Program-made: the position numbers and the translations under genes
Shown here: one piece after another, positions 40,490 to 49,817 of the stretch
Layout of the letters: the number at the start of each line of letters is the position of its first letter
Position numbering within the stretch: position 1 is the first letter of the stretch
Source of the DNA: UBA4582 sp002389265
GTDB taxonomy: Bacteria > Pseudomonadota > Gammaproteobacteria > Pseudomonadales > Azotimanducaceae
Length of the DNA stretch: 64,000 bases
Direction of reading: 5' to 3'
NCBI GenBank assembly: GCA_943788825.1
Contig: CALSRT010000015.1
Coordinates: 4,774-68,773, forward strand
The notes under the pieces: generated by a model
The model's database searches: none
Told to the model about the DNA's origin: nothing
Seen by the model: the letters and a program-made list of their open reading frames with translations, nothing else

Positions 40490-42373
40490 ATGGCATTGTT
40501 ACAGATCACAGAACCTGGCCAAGCGGTGGATCCTCATCAACGTAAACGGGCCGCGGGCATTGACCTTGGAACGACCAATTCGTTGATCGCCAGTGTTCGT
40601 AATGGCCAAGCGGCGACGCTGCCAGATGCGGATAGTCAGCATTTATTGCCTTCGGTGGTCCGGTATCTGGCAGATAATAGCGTTGTTGTCGGCGCTCAGG
40701 CGCTCGCGGCCGCCAGTGAAGATCCCCTCAATACGATCGTCTCTGTCAAACGGTTAATGGGTCGGGGCATCAAAGATATCGAAACGCTTGGCGAGCGGCT
40801 GCCCTATGAATTTATCGAGACGCAAGGCATGCCGAGACTCTCTGTCGTCTCAGGCCAGGTTAGCCCGGTGGAAGTTTCGGCTGAAATTCTAAAGACCTTG
40901 GTGCAGCGCGGCGAAGAAACTCTCGGCGGCGAGTTAGACGGCGTCGTTATCACGGTGCCGGCCTACTTTGACGATGCCCAACGCCAGGCGACTCGCGATG
41001 CGGCTAAACTCGCCGGCTTAAATGTCTACCGATTGCTCAATGAGCCCACGGCGGCGGCGGTGGCCTATGGACTTGATACTGGCGCGGAAGGCGTGATTGC
41101 GGTTTATGATCTGGGTGGCGGCACATTCGATATTTCCTTGTTGCGTCTCAATCGAGGTGTCTTTGAGGTGCTCGCAACAGGTGGTAACTCTGCCCTGGGT
41201 GGTGACGACTTTGATCGTAAGATTGCCGAATGGCTGATCAGTGAGGCGAATTTTAGTGAACAAATCACGCATGGTCAGTCTCGTCAGCTAATGACTGAAG
41301 CGCGACGAATTAAAGAACAGCTGTCTACCAGCGACAGCGTAGAGATTAAGATCGACAGTGACAATTTTCACTACCAGGGCGTGCTGACCCGTGGGCAATT
41401 TGATGATTTAGTGGCAGGATTGGTGGCTGACTCACTCAAAGCCTGCCGACGGGTGGTTCGTGATGCGGGTCTCACTAACGCGGATATCCAGAGTGTCGTT
41501 TTGGTAGGCGGTTCAACCCGGGTGCCGCTGGTGCGATCCCAGGTTCGCGACTTCTTTGAGGTGGAACCCCTGAGTGATATCGACCCAGATAAGGTGGTGG
41601 CCGTGGGCGCTGCGATTCAGGCGAATATACTGGCGGGCAACAAGCCTGACGCGGAAATGCTATTGCTGGATGTCTTGCCCCTATCCCTTGGGCTGGAAAC
41701 GGTGGGTGGTTTGGTGGAGAAAATTATTCATCGCAACACGGCTATTCCGATCTCCAAGGCCCAGGAATTCACGACCTATAAAGATGGCCAGACCGCCATG
41801 CTGATCCACGTTGTTCAAGGTGAGCGGGAGCGCGTGGTTGATTGTCGATCCCTGGCGCGCTTTGAACTGCGGGGTATTCCGGCCATGGTTGCCGGTGCTG
41901 CGCGGATTGCCGTGATGTTCCAGGTGGATGCCGATGGTCTTATGTCGGTCTCGGCGATGGAGCTAAGTACAGGTGTCGAAGCGCAGATCGTGGTTAAGCC
42001 GTCCTATGGTCTTAGTGACGAGGAAATTACTGAGATGCTAAAAGCGTCTTTTGAATTTGCCGCCGAAGATATTCGCCTGCGATCACTAACCGAGGCCCAA
42101 GTCGATGGTCGAAGTGTTCTCGACGCGGTGGCTGCGGCCCTGGCGAAAGACGGTGCAGCATTGTTGAGCGCTGCTGAAATCGGCGAAATTGAGGCGGCTA
42201 TGGCGGACCTGCAGCGTGTCATCGACAGTGACTCTAACACCAGTATTCTGGATGCCACAGCAAAATTAGGGGCTGCCAGCGATCATTTTGCTGCTTTGCG
42301 GATGAACGCCAGCGTCAAACAGGCGCTGTCAGGTCACCAGATCGAAGAGTTTGAAATCGGACAAAAGGATTAA
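40490..42373 (+). CDS. hscA: Hsp70-type chaperone HscA
   Basis: 627 residues. Nucleotide domain starts GIDLGTTNSLIA, with VYDLGGGTFDISLL and VVLVGGSTRVPLVR; substrate-binding domain from LDVLPLSLGLETVGG. It recognises LPPVK on IscU and aids cluster release. fdx follows two bases after its stop. Confidence 0.97.
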   Translation: MALLQITEPGQAVDPHQRKRAAGIDLGTTNSLIASVRNGQAATLPDADSQHLLPSVVRYLADNSVVVGAQALAAASEDPLNTIVSVKRLMGRGIKDIETLGERLPYEFIETQGMPRLSVVSGQVSPVEVSAEILKTLVQRGEETLGGELDGVVITVPAYFDDAQRQATRDAAKLAGLNVYRLLNEPTAAAVAYGLDTGAEGVIAVYDLGGGTFDISLLRLNRGVFEVLATGGNSALGGDDFDRKIAEWLISEANFSEQITHGQSRQLMTEARRIKEQLSTSDSVEIKIDSDNFHYQGVLTRGQFDDLVAGLVADSLKACRRVVRDAGLTNADIQSVVLVGGSTRVPLVRSQVRDFFEVEPLSDIDPDKVVAVGAAIQANILAGNKPDAEMLLLDVLPLSLGLETVGGLVEKIIHRNTAIPISKAQEFTTYKDGQTAMLIHVVQGERERVVDCRSLARFELRGIPAMVAGAARIAVMFQVDADGLMSVSAMELSTGVEAQIVVKPSYGLSDEEITEMLKASFEFAAEDIRLRSLTEAQVDGRSVLDAVAAALAKDGAALLSAAEIGEIEAAMADLQRVIDSDSNTSILDATAKLGAASDHFAALRMNASVKQALSGHQIEEFEIGQKD

Positions 42374-42375
42374 CC

Positions 42376-42714
42376 GTGACCCAGATTATCATATTACCGA
42401 ATGCTGAAAGATGCCCAGAAGGCGCTGTGTTGGAGGTTGAGCCAGGTGCCAACCTGATCGAGGTGGTTTTGGCTCATGGCATTAACATTGAGCACGCCTG
42501 CGAAATGGCCTGTGCCTGCACCACCTGTCATGTCGTGGTCAGGGAGGGTTTTGATTCTCTGGCGCCGTCTGATGAGCTTGAAGATGACCTGCTCGACAAG
42601 GCGTGGGGGCTTGAGCCAGACTCACGGCTGAGCTGCCAAGTCGTCGTTGGTAATGAGGATTTGGTCATCGAGATTCCGAAATACACCATTAATCAGGTAT
42701 CTGAAAATCACTAG
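42376..42714 (+). CDS. fdx: ISC-type [2Fe-2S] ferredoxin
   Basis: 112 residues from GTG. Cluster ligands CEMACACTTC (C-x5-C-x2-C) and the fourth Cys in RLSCQVVV. Adrenodoxin-type ferredoxin that donates electrons for cluster assembly on IscU. Confidence 0.96.
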   Translation: MTQIIILPNAERCPEGAVLEVEPGANLIEVVLAHGINIEHACEMACACTTCHVVVREGFDSLAPSDELEDDLLDKAWGLEPDSRLSCQVVVGNEDLVIEIPKYTINQVSENH

Positions 42715-42723
42715 GGTGACCTT

Positions 42724-42924
42724 ATGGGTTTGAAATGGACTGATGTTAATGACATAGCAATAGAGCTGTATGAAGCGCATCCAGATGTGGACCCGCTGAG
42801 CATTCGCTTTACTGACCTGCATCGTTGGGTCATGGAATTGGCGGACTTTGACGATGACGCGCATCGCTCGGGCGAGAAGATTCTGGAAGCTATTCAGGCG
42901 GCTTGGATGGACGAAGCGGAGTAG
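42724..42924 (+). CDS. iscX: Fe-S assembly accessory protein IscX
   Basis: 66 residues, the usual length. KWTDVNDIAIELYEAHPDVDP and FTDLHRWVMELADFDDD are typical; the acidic surface binds Fe and IscS and tunes cluster synthesis. Last gene of the isc operon. Confidence 0.95.
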   Translation: MGLKWTDVNDIAIELYEAHPDVDPLSIRFTDLHRWVMELADFDDDAHRSGEKILEAIQAAWMDEAE

Positions 42925-43017
42925 GCGCGCTGGCGGGGATTGGCTTGACCTTATTGTCGAGATGGCAGGTCAGCCGATTCTGCTCGCTAAAGTATCTGCA
43001 AGCCCTGAATTGTAGGT

Positions 43018-43045
43018 TTGTTCTATCTGTCACACAGGCTATAAT
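43018..43045 (+). promoter_or_regulatory. Sigma70-like promoter
   Basis: TTGTTC and TATAAT separated by 16 bases. The -10 box is a perfect match to the consensus. Either ndk or a small RNA in the gap could be its product. Confidence 0.55.
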
Positions 43046-43166
43046 CCGCGCCCGTGAGTCCGCTGGTCGGTGGGTTTTCCTGGTTTATGGGCCTTTTGGC
43101 CGCATTACTTATGCCGGTTTCGTCAATTCACGATGAAATACGGAAATTTTGGCTTTATCCCGTTTA

Positions 43167-43197
43167 AACCCGAGTATAATCACGGGTTGTTTTTTAT
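43167..43197 (+). terminator. Rho-independent terminator upstream of ndk
   Basis: AACCCG and CGGGTT form the stem with a 10-base loop, followed directly by GTTTTTTATT. It lies before ndk, so it may end read-through from isc or a short transcript starting near 43052. Confidence 0.7.
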
Positions 43198-43262
43198 TGA
43201 CCACGAGTCGGTTGTAGCCGATCCGGGCCAAACATCATCTCAATATAATGGAGTACGCAGTA

Positions 43263-43688
43263 ATGGCTGTTGAAAAGACCTTTTCTATGATTAAACCCGA
43301 TGCCGTGGCGAAGAATGTGATTGGCGAGATTGTTTCGCGGTTTGAAAAGGCGGGGCTGCAGATTATTGCATCGCGCATGGCGCTGTTGACTAAGGGCGAG
43401 GCTGAGGGTTTTTATGCCGAGCACGAGGGTCGACCTTTTTACAATGACTTGGTGAACTATATGTCCTCTGGCCCAGTCGTATTACAAGTACTCAAAGGCG
43501 AAAATGCCGTTGCCAAGAACCGCGAGTTGATGGGTGCGACCAACCCTAAAGATGCGGCGCCCGGCACCATTCGTGCCGATTTTGCTGAATCTATCGATGC
43601 CAATGCTGTCCATGGCTCAGATGCTGTTGCTTCGGCAGCGCGTGAAATCAGCTACTTTTTTGCAGAAGATCAAATCTGCGATAGATAG
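43263..43688 (+). CDS. ndk: Nucleoside diphosphate kinase
   Basis: 141 residues from ATG 43263. The phosphohistidine is in NAVHGSDAVASA; FSMIKPDAVAKNVIGEI and MGATNPKDAAPGTIRADF are diagnostic. It balances NTP pools. First of the ndk-rlmN-pilW-rodZ-ispG-hisS block. Confidence 0.97.
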   Translation: MAVEKTFSMIKPDAVAKNVIGEIVSRFEKAGLQIIASRMALLTKGEAEGFYAEHEGRPFYNDLVNYMSSGPVVLQVLKGENAVAKNRELMGATNPKDAAPGTIRADFAESIDANAVHGSDAVASAAREISYFFAEDQICDR

Positions 43689-43712
43689 TTTTCGTCAACC
43701 GGGATAGCGTAG

Positions 43713-44822
43713 ATGGCTAGTGTCAGGCTGAATTTTTTGGGGTTTACCCAATCGCAGTGGGAAGCACTGTTGATAGAGTTGGGTGAGAAGCCGTATCGGG
43801 CGCCACAAATCATGAAGTGGATTCATCATCGCTATGTTGATGATTTTGCCGAGATGTCTGACATCAGCAAGAAGTTGCGACTGCAACTGGCTGAGCTGGG
43901 TGATATTCGCGAGTCAGAAGTGATTACCGAGCGCGTCTCCCAGGATGGCACCCGCAAATGGTTGATTCGGGCCGAGTCTGGCAGTGCCATCGAAACCGTG
44001 TTTATCCCTGAGGATACTCGAGGCACCCTTTGTGTCTCGTCACAGGTAGGCTGTGCGCTGGACTGCAGTTTTTGTTCAACGGGCAAGCAAGGGTTTAACA
44101 GTGACTTAACCGCGGCGGAAATCGTCGGCCAGTTGCGGATTGCCCGCAAGGTGCTGGAAAAGGCCTATCCGGACCGCAGTCGCGCAATCACCAACGTCGT
44201 GTTAATGGGTATGGGCGAACCGTTGCTGAATTTCGACAACGTCATAGCTGCCGTCGAGTTGATGATGGATGATCTGGCCTATGGCATCTCTAAACGCAAG
44301 GTTACCATTTCCACCTCGGGTGTTGTGCCAGCCATTTACAAGCTGGTAGGCACCACTGACGCTTCCCTGGCAATTTCGCTGCACGCCCCAAACGATGAAT
44401 TACGCAGCCAGTTGGTGCCCATTAATCGCAAGTATCCCATCGAAGAATTGCTGGCAGCCTGTCGGACTTATGCCGCCACACTGGGTGAGAAACGTACTAT
44501 TACTATCGAGTATACCTTGATGGATGGCGTCAACGAGCAGCCAGAACATGCGGAACAGTTAGTGGCTTTGCTGCAAGACTTTCCGTGTAAAATCAATCTC
44601 ATCCCCTTCAACCCCTTTCCTGGCTCAGGTTATAAACGGCCGAGTCAAATCGCCGTGCGAGCATTCCAGGAACGACTGCTGCGCGGGGGTTACTCCGTGA
44701 CGGTCAGAACCACGCGAGGGCAGGATATCAACGCGGCCTGCGGACAACTGGTGGGCGAAGTTGAAGACAAGACTCGGCGTCAGGAAACCTACCGACGCAT
44801 CGCCGCTGAGGCCGTGGTATGA
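43713..44822 (+). CDS. rlmN: 23S rRNA/tRNA m2A methyltransferase RlmN
   Basis: 369 residues, radical SAM. Cluster motif CALDCSFCSTGKQGF (C-x3-C-x2-C), and the C-terminal methyl-accepting Cys in AACGQLVGE. MGMGEPLLNFDNV is conserved. It methylates A2503 of 23S rRNA and A37 of some tRNAs. Overlaps pilW by four bases. Confidence 0.97.
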   Translation: MASVRLNFLGFTQSQWEALLIELGEKPYRAPQIMKWIHHRYVDDFAEMSDISKKLRLQLAELGDIRESEVITERVSQDGTRKWLIRAESGSAIETVFIPEDTRGTLCVSSQVGCALDCSFCSTGKQGFNSDLTAAEIVGQLRIARKVLEKAYPDRSRAITNVVLMGMGEPLLNFDNVIAAVELMMDDLAYGISKRKVTISTSGVVPAIYKLVGTTDASLAISLHAPNDELRSQLVPINRKYPIEELLAACRTYAATLGEKRTITIEYTLMDGVNEQPEHAEQLVALLQDFPCKINLIPFNPFPGSGYKRPSQIAVRAFQERLLRGGYSVTVRTTRGQDINAACGQLVGEVEDKTRRQETYRRIAAEAVV

Positions 44823-45580
44823 GAATTCAAGCCAGTGCCTTGATCGTGGTTGTGTTGTTCCTCACAGGCTGTGTCACAGAAGGTGGACAACCCAAGCGCA
44901 AGATTAATACGGAAGCCCAAGTCGAAGCCTTATTGGGGTTGGGCGTGGGCTACATTCGTAATCAAGAGTATGCGCGGGCGAAGGAAAATCTCACCAAGGC
45001 ACTGGGGATCGACCCGAGTTCGGCACCAGCGCACAACCTGTTCGGGTTGTTGTTTCAATTGGAAGGCGAGCCTGATTTAGCGGAAGACTACTTTCGGCGC
45101 GCGATTCGACTGGATGCTAAGTTTTCTATGGCCCGCAATAACTATGGAGCATTCCTGTTTGAGCAAGGCCGGTATCAGGACGCCATCGAGCAGTTGGAAG
45201 TATGCGCTGAGGATCGGCTGTATGGCGCCAGGTCCATGGTGTTTGAAAATCTCGGTGTCAGCTATCAGCGGTTGAACCGGTTTGACGAAGCGGAAGCCGC
45301 ATTTACCAAGAGCTTGCAACTGAACCCCAGCCAGGACCGGGCGTTGCTCGAGTTGGCGGAGATCCGCTTTGCGCAATCTAACTACTCGGAATCAAGCCGG
45401 CTGTTGGCGCGTTATGGCATGTTGGCCCAGCCATCGGCGCGAAGCCTGTGGTTAGGAATACGCTTATCGAGGGTGTTGAACAAAAAGGATGATGAGGCCA
45501 GTCAGGCTTTGGCATTAAAGAACATATTCCCGACATCAAAGGAATATCAGCTCTATCAGGACAGTAGCAGGAAACTATGA
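44819..45580 (+). CDS. pilW: Type IV pilus assembly lipoprotein PilW/PilF
   Basis: 253 residues. Lipobox LTGC in LIVVVLFLTGCVTEG, then about six TPR repeats (AKENLTKALGIDPSSAPAHN and AEAAFTKSLQLNPSQDRAL). PilW pilots the secretin PilQ to the outer membrane. ATGA overlaps on both sides with rlmN and rodZ-like genes suggest coupled translation. No other pilus genes are in the window. Confidence 0.93.
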   Translation: MRIQASALIVVVLFLTGCVTEGGQPKRKINTEAQVEALLGLGVGYIRNQEYARAKENLTKALGIDPSSAPAHNLFGLLFQLEGEPDLAEDYFRRAIRLDAKFSMARNNYGAFLFEQGRYQDAIEQLEVCAEDRLYGARSMVFENLGVSYQRLNRFDEAEAAFTKSLQLNPSQDRALLELAEIRFAQSNYSESSRLLARYGMLAQPSARSLWLGIRLSRVLNKKDDEASQALALKNIFPTSKEYQLYQDSSRKL

Positions 45581-46659
45581 ACGATTTAGATAGTAATGTT
45601 GAGCCAGATGAATTGCCCAGAGTGTCAGTCATATTGGTTGAAGCGAGGAAGGCAAAGGGCTTAAGCCAGGAAGATGTAGCTAATCAATTGTTTCTAACAG
45701 CAACGATGATTCGTCAGATAGACGAGGGCCAGTTCGAAGCGTTGGGCAAGACCGCCTATGTCAGGGGCTATCTTAGGACCTACGCAAAAGTGGTCGGCTT
45801 GTCGGAAGACGAGGTTGTCGCAGCTTTCAACGAAATCCAGCAGGTGGAAGTCGATACTGGCGAGGTGCAGGACTTGGTGGAAGAGCCGGTGGGCGTTAAT
45901 CGATTTACGGGACCCGTGGTTCAGACAGGATTAATAGGTCTGGCGCTGGTTCTGTTGGTGATGTTGCTGGTATGGATCTTTGCGGGCAATGAAGAAGACA
46001 CGAACGTGGGCGGTCGTCCGGCTAATATCGAGGCGTCTGTGGCGGAAGCCGGGCAGCGAGAGCCGCCAGGTCTGGCGAGCCGAGAGCCGTTAGTGGATGC
46101 CGTTAAAGTCAGTAACGAAGCTGCAGTTGAAGTGAGCATTGATGTTGAGGCGGCAAGTCCGACGACAGTGCTCACTTCAACTGCAGATCGTGTAAAGCCT
46201 ACACCGACTCAGTCAAAGGTGGCTCAAACGCGGGTTGTACCAACAGTGCAAGCGCCGATCCTGGCAGCGACTGGTACTGATGGCCAGGTTGCCGAAAAAG
46301 CAGCATTAGAAAAAGCGGCGTTAGAGCAAGGGTTATTAGAAAAGCCCGTGAATGCGGCCAGCTTTAGCCGGGTTAGCCAAGGCGCTGGCTCATTGATTAC
46401 TGTCAGTACCGCGGGTGATGATAAGCTTGAGTTCAATTTCACTGATGAATGTTGGATTGAAGTATTTGATGCAGTGGGTAGTCAGGTTTACGGTGACTTG
46501 AATCGAGCCGGCGATACTCTCGTCGTTGTTGGCACAGCGCCATTCAGGGTGCTGTTCGGTAAGGCGCCTGCTGCGCAGTTGGTATTCAACGGCCAACGTA
46601 TATCGCTAGATCGATTTACGCGCGCTGACCTAACCGCCACAATAAAGCTGCCTCGATAG
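45577..46659 (+). CDS. rodZ: RodZ-like helix-turn-helix membrane protein
   Basis: 360 residues. N-terminal HTH_25 domain (LVEARKAKGLSQEDVANQLF and AYVRGYLRTYAKVVGL), TM helix at about 115-134 (LIGLALVLLVMLLVWIFAG), a long low-complexity linker (EKAALEKAALEQGLLEK), and a C-terminal periplasmic beta-domain (YGDLNRAGDTLVVVGTAPF). RodZ anchors MreB for rod shape. Its place before ispG is standard. Confidence 0.9.
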   Translation: MNDLDSNVEPDELPRVSVILVEARKAKGLSQEDVANQLFLTATMIRQIDEGQFEALGKTAYVRGYLRTYAKVVGLSEDEVVAAFNEIQQVEVDTGEVQDLVEEPVGVNRFTGPVVQTGLIGLALVLLVMLLVWIFAGNEEDTNVGGRPANIEASVAEAGQREPPGLASREPLVDAVKVSNEAAVEVSIDVEAASPTTVLTSTADRVKPTPTQSKVAQTRVVPTVQAPILAATGTDGQVAEKAALEKAALEQGLLEKPVNAASFSRVSQGAGSLITVSTAGDDKLEFNFTDECWIEVFDAVGSQVYGDLNRAGDTLVVVGTAPFRVLFGKAPAAQLVFNGQRISLDRFTRADLTATIKLPR

Positions 46660-46697
46660 CAATAATTTTAACTAAGACGACTTTGGCGAAGACAAAA

Positions 46698-47822
46698 ATG
46701 CAAACAGACTCGAACATAAAGCGACGCAAAAGCCGACAAATTATGGTCGGTAATGTGCCTGTTGGCGGTGATGCTCCGATCGCTGTACAGAGTATGACTA
46801 ACACCGAGACGACGGATGTGGCGGCAACTGTCGCGCAAATTCGTCGACTCGAAAGTGTCGGTGCAGACATTGTCCGGGTTTCAGTGCCAAGTATGGATGC
46901 CGCGGAAGCCTTTGGCTTGATTCGTCAACAGGTGAAGGTGCCTCTGGTCGCTGATATTCACTTCGACTACAAGATTGCACTGAAAGTCGCCGAACTGGGT
47001 GTTGATTGTTTGCGGATTAATCCCGGTAATATCGGCAACGCAACGCGGGTTAAGGCAGTGATTGATACCGCTAGAGATAAAGGTATCCCCATCCGGATCG
47101 GTGTAAATGCGGGTTCTTTGGGCAAGGATTTAATGCGCAAGTATAAGGAGCCTAATGCGGCAGCCATGGTTGAATCGGCGCTGCGTAATATCGATCTACT
47201 TGATAAGGCCGACTTTCAAAATTACAAACTAAGCATGAAATCTTCAGATATTTTTATGGCGATGGAAGCTTATAGAACCATCGCTGGCATGATCGATCAG
47301 CCTTTGCATCTGGGCATTACCGAGGCTGGTGGCCTGCGTTCGGGTACCGTCAAATCAGCAGCAGGATTGGCGCCGTTATTGATGGATGGTATCGGAGATA
47401 CCATTCGAATTTCCCTGGCGGCGGACCCCATAGAAGAAATTAAAGTGGGCTTTGACTTGCTCAAAGCGCTGCATCTGCGTTCCAAAGGCATTCACTTTGT
47501 CGCTTGTCCTAGCTGTTCTCGACAAAATTTTGATGTTATCGGTACGATCAATGAATTAGAGCGACGCTTCGAGGACATCACGACACCTCTGGATGTGGCT
47601 ATTATTGGCTGTATTGTTAACGGTCCTGGTGAGGCGAAAGAGGCTGAAATTGGCCTGACGGGTGCGTCGCCAAATAATCTGGTGTATGCCGATGGCAAGC
47701 CTGATCACAAGGTGAGTAATGCGAACCTGGTAGATCACCTCGAGGAGGTTATCAAGAAGCGAGTCGCTGACAAGGAAAAGCTGTTAGCGACACAAGAACG
47801 AATTATTGCGAAAAGCTCCTGA
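46698..47822 (+). CDS. ispG: 4-hydroxy-3-methylbut-2-enyl diphosphate synthase
   Basis: 374 residues from ATG 46698 (MQTDSNIKRRKSRQIMVGN); a TTG five codons earlier is also in frame. [4Fe-4S] ligands in FVACPSCSRQNFD and GCIVNGPGEAKEAEIGL. It does the penultimate step of the MEP isoprenoid pathway. Confidence 0.97.
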   Translation: MQTDSNIKRRKSRQIMVGNVPVGGDAPIAVQSMTNTETTDVAATVAQIRRLESVGADIVRVSVPSMDAAEAFGLIRQQVKVPLVADIHFDYKIALKVAELGVDCLRINPGNIGNATRVKAVIDTARDKGIPIRIGVNAGSLGKDLMRKYKEPNAAAMVESALRNIDLLDKADFQNYKLSMKSSDIFMAMEAYRTIAGMIDQPLHLGITEAGGLRSGTVKSAAGLAPLLMDGIGDTIRISLAADPIEEIKVGFDLLKALHLRSKGIHFVACPSCSRQNFDVIGTINELERRFEDITTPLDVAIIGCIVNGPGEAKEAEIGLTGASPNNLVYADGKPDHKVSNANLVDHLEEVIKKRVADKEKLLATQERIIAKSS

Positions 47823-47835
47823 TAAGGCCATTAGT

Positions 47836-49098
47836 GTGAAAATCCAAGCAATCCGGGGTATGCAAGATTTGTTGCCGCGGCAACAGGCAATTTTTAGCCA
47901 TATCACAACAACAGTGAGTGACGTGTTGGCAGGCTATGGCTATGAAAAAATTGGCCTGCCAGTTCTAGAGTCAACAGCATTGTTCAAACGTGCGGTGGGC
48001 GAGGCGACTGACATCGTCGAGAAAGAGATGTACACCTTTGACGATAGGAACGGTGAGAGCCTGACGCTGCGACCTGAGGGTACAGCAGGATGCGTGCGTA
48101 TGGCGCAGCAACATGGCCTTACTTATAATCAGGTGCAGCGGTTCTGGTACGCGGGTCCCATGTTTCGTCACGAGCGTCCCCAGAAAGGTCGGTATCGCCA
48201 GTTTGAACAAATCGGCGCCGAGTGCTTCGGCATGGCTGGTCCAGATGTAGATGCTGAACTGCTGTTCATGACCGCAAGGTTTTGGCAGGCGCTGGGTCTG
48301 CAGGCAGATGTAAAGCTGGAGCTCAACACCCTCGGCAATAGCGAGTCAAGATTAGCTTTCAAGGCAGCACTGGTTGACTATCTGACGACACTCAAAGATG
48401 AGTTGGATGAAGACAGTCGACGTCGATTGAGCACCAACCCGCTGCGGATTCTAGACAGTAAGGTGGAGAAGACACAGGAATTGCTGGTCGGTGGACCCAG
48501 CTTCCAGGAATATATTGATCCGGAATCGATGGCAGACTTTGATCAATTACGTCGTCTGCTCGATGCGCGACAAGTGGATTATCGGGTCAACCCGGCGATT
48601 GTTCGTGGTCTCGACTACTACAACAAGACAGTATTTGAATGGGTTACCGACACGCTGGGGGCACAGAATACGGTGTGTGCTGGTGGTCGCTATGATGGTC
48701 TGGTGGAGCAGTTGGGTGGCAAGCCGACGCCTGGCATTGGCTTCGCGATGGGTCTTGATCGTGTGGCGCTGATGCTTGACGAGCGCTATGAGCCGCATGC
48801 GGTGGCGGATATTTATGTGGCTTCCATGGGCGATGTCGCCAGGCACCAGGCGATGCTTTTAGCTGAATCAATACGCGATATATTGCCGAGTCTACGGGTG
48901 ATGGTGCATTGCACTGAAGGTAAGTTTAAAGCCCAGCTAAAAAAGGCTGATGCCAGCAATGCTACAATAGCGCTGGTCATCGGTGATGACGAGATCGCTC
49001 AAGGTGAAGTTGGTTTGAAACACCTACGTGGCGATGGTCAGCAGGTTAATGTTGCGGCGAGTGACATTATCGAGCATCTCAATAAAGTATTTTTCTAA
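47836..49098 (+). CDS. hisS: Histidyl-tRNA synthetase
   Basis: 420 residues from GTG 47836 (KIQAIRGMQDLLP); an upstream frame would overlap ispG. Class II motif 2 in RFWYAGPMFRHERPQKGRYRQ, histidine motifs RGLDYYNKTVFEW and AGGRYDGLVEQLGG, then the anticodon-binding domain. HisA-type signatures intact. Confidence 0.97.
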   Translation: MKIQAIRGMQDLLPRQQAIFSHITTTVSDVLAGYGYEKIGLPVLESTALFKRAVGEATDIVEKEMYTFDDRNGESLTLRPEGTAGCVRMAQQHGLTYNQVQRFWYAGPMFRHERPQKGRYRQFEQIGAECFGMAGPDVDAELLFMTARFWQALGLQADVKLELNTLGNSESRLAFKAALVDYLTTLKDELDEDSRRRLSTNPLRILDSKVEKTQELLVGGPSFQEYIDPESMADFDQLRRLLDARQVDYRVNPAIVRGLDYYNKTVFEWVTDTLGAQNTVCAGGRYDGLVEQLGGKPTPGIGFAMGLDRVALMLDERYEPHAVADIYVASMGDVARHQAMLLAESIRDILPSLRVMVHCTEGKFKAQLKKADASNATIALVIGDDEIAQGEVGLKHLRGDGQQVNVAASDIIEHLNKVFF

Positions 49099-49109
49099 GG
49101 AGTGGGATT

Positions 49110-49817
49110 TTGGTCACCGATAAAACAGAAGAAGAACAGGTAGAAGCGCTGAAGAACTGGTTCTCGACAAATGGAAGATCTCTTGTGGTTGGTATTGTTT
49201 TGTCTCTCGGGGTCGTATTCGGCTACCAGACTTGGGAGAAATCAGCTCGTGAACAGGGTGAGAAGGCCTCGGATATGTATGAGAACCTGACTGCTGCGGT
49301 GGCTGTTGGTCCAATGGGTACATTGTCAGAAGAAAACAAGTCAACGGCCAACTTTATCGCGAACCAGCTGAAGACCGAATTCCCCGATACCACCTATGCT
49401 CATTTTGCTGCTATGCAGCTTGCTAAGCTGGACGTTGAGGCCGGCGAGCTCGAAGCCGCTGCGCAGGAGTTGCAATGGGTACTTGAGCATAAGGTCGAAA
49501 AGTCACTGGCTGGGTTGGTTCGATTACGACTGGCGCAGGTGAAGCTCGGCCAAGGGGAATATGAAGCGGCTCTGGCGTTACTTGATCAATCAAATTCAGG
49601 TGCTAACGCCAGTGCGTATGCTGAACTACGGGGTGATATCTATTACGCGATGGATCAGATTGAGGACGCACGGCAGGCTTACCAGCAGGCGGTGGCGTCT
49701 CTCCAGGAAGGTACCACCAAGCCCATGTTAAACATGAAGCTTGAAGACCTGGTATTGCCCGAAGTTGAGATATCCGCGGACGAACAAGCGATGCAGGCCG
49801 AGGAAGATACTCAATGA
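49110..49817 (+). CDS. yfgM: YfgM-family ancillary SecYEG-associated protein
   Basis: 235 residues from TTG with AAGGAG eight bases upstream. One TM near the N-terminus (SLVVGIVLSLGVVFGYQTW) and a periplasmic TPR-like domain (YEALALLDQ-type repeats, e.g. EAALALLDQSNSGANASAYA). YfgM associates with SecYEG and PpiD. ATGA overlap with bamB, the usual neighbour. Confidence 0.92.
   Translation: MVTDKTEEEQVEALKNWFSTNGRSLVVGIVLSLGVVFGYQTWEKSAREQGEKASDMYENLTAAVAVGPMGTLSEENKSTANFIANQLKTEFPDTTYAHFAAMQLAKLDVEAGELEAAAQELQWVLEHKVEKSLAGLVRLRLAQVKLGQGEYEAALALLDQSNSGANASAYAELRGDIYYAMDQIEDARQAYQQAVASLQEGTTKPMLNMKLEDLVLPEVEISADEQAMQAEEDTQ

Larger units (their letters stand above)
42925..43262. other. Non-coding gap with promoter and terminator, before ndk
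   Basis: No coding sequence. It holds a sigma70-like promoter (43018-43045) and a rho-independent terminator (43167-43197) on the plus strand, in that order, bounding a possible transcript of about 145 bases. GGAG lies nine bases before the ndk start. Confidence 0.55.
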
